Position numbers and translations under genes: made by a program
Source: an uncultured Lachnospiraceae bacterium
GTDB taxonomy: Bacteria; Bacillota; Clostridia; Lachnospirales; Lachnospiraceae
Length of the DNA stretch: 34,854 bases
NCBI GenBank assembly: GCA_947599905.1
Contig: CANQFR010000008.1
Span: 1-34,854, forward strand
Direction: 5' to 3'
Shown here: piece by piece, positions 34,643-34,854 of the stretch
Layout of the letters: every line of letters starts with the position of its first letter
How positions within the stretch are numbered: position 1 is the stretch's first letter
The notes under the pieces: model-generated
The model's input: only the letters and a program-made list of their open reading frames with translations
Databases searched by the model: none
What the model was told of the DNA's origin: nothing

Positions 34643-34854
34643 GGCTCTTCTCTAGAACTTGGTGACAGATATTGAGAAAACCACGTAAAATCAATGGTTT
34701 GAGGGGATCTGATATCGATGAAGACATAAAAATGGCATACCTTAACCAGACCTGACGAACGAAGGCCGTTTTTCAGGCTGGATTTTGGGTGTATCATGGT
34801 CAGGGCTAAGTACTGCAGGAGGACCGTGAAGGCCCTTTTTTTGATGGGATTTTT
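34643..34854 (+). mobile_element. probable terminal part of an ISL3-like insertion sequence (continues outside)
   Basis: GGCTCTTCTCTAGAACTTGG (from 34643) resembles the GGCTCTT-type terminal inverted repeats of ISL3-family elements, and no real gene is seen to the window end. The 8 bases before it, TCAATTGA, could be one copy of a target duplication. A short minus-strand frame (34797-34597) crosses the putative boundary and is likely spurious. The other end and the transposase are not in the window, so this rests on the end sequence alone. Confidence 0.4.

Noticed and set aside
34597-34797. 66-codon minus-strand frame near the window end
   Set aside because: It crosses the putative IS boundary and is probably spurious; no family was recognised.

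Overview
The window looks like chromosomal DNA of a gut-type clostridium (Bacillota, most likely Lachnospiraceae). The grounds are AGGAGG-type ribosome binding sites, SipW/TasA-like surface proteins, a LoaP-type NusG paralogue ahead of a polysaccharide operon, a VTC-domain/DUF4956/Cthe_2159-type cluster and an Rpn-type gene. No rRNA, tRNA or CRISPR array was seen. Base composition is mixed: most of 1-28,000 is moderately GC-rich. A two-gene unit at 17.1-18.8 kb and everything after about 28.1 kb are clearly AT-richer, which suggests separate acquisition.

Layout. (1) 1-1063, minus strand: the first 287 codons of nicotinate phosphoribosyltransferase, with its promoter and a leader that folds into tandem, covarying hairpins. 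(2) 1180-17018, plus strand: a roughly 15.7 kb surface-matrix operon. It holds a 2692-residue secreted repeat/Cna-B protein, four small TasA-like proteins, a SipW-type signal peptidase, a fifth larger TasA-like protein with a cell-wall sorting signal (followed in frame by a decayed second sorting signal), and a secreted transglutaminase-like protein. It ends at a strong terminator. (3) 17071-18868: an independently promoted, AT-rich two-gene unit, a DUF4365-like protein overlapping a protein of unknown family. (4) 22423-18887, minus strand: VTC-domain protein, DUF4956 membrane protein and a Cthe_2159-like carbohydrate-binding protein, with a PhoP-box-like direct repeat upstream. (5) 22561-34591, plus strand: a consensus promoter, a leader with a tandem hairpin array, a LoaP-like antiterminator with an apparent second KOW domain, then polysaccharide genes. 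These are a 4,6-dehydratase, an aminotransferase, a phosphoglycosyltransferase, three glycosyltransferases, a UDP-sugar 6-dehydrogenase and a Wzy-like membrane protein. A minus-strand Rpn-family gene with its own promoter interrupts this run. (6) The last ~210 bases look like one end of an ISL3-like insertion sequence that continues outside the window.

How the parts fit. In the matrix operon SipW would process the TasA-like subunits. The sorting-signal protein would fix the fibre to the wall, the giant Cna-B protein would be a large partner or tip-like adhesin, and the transglutaminase-like enzyme could modify or crosslink the matrix. In the polysaccharide operon, LoaP would act on the leader hairpins to carry polymerase through internal terminator-like hairpins at 23.73 and 27.01 kb. 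The dehydratase and aminotransferase make a bacillosamine-type 4-amino sugar, the phosphoglycosyltransferase loads it on undecaprenyl phosphate, and the glycosyltransferases and Wzy-like protein extend and polymerise the unit. The functional links are inferences from families and gene order.
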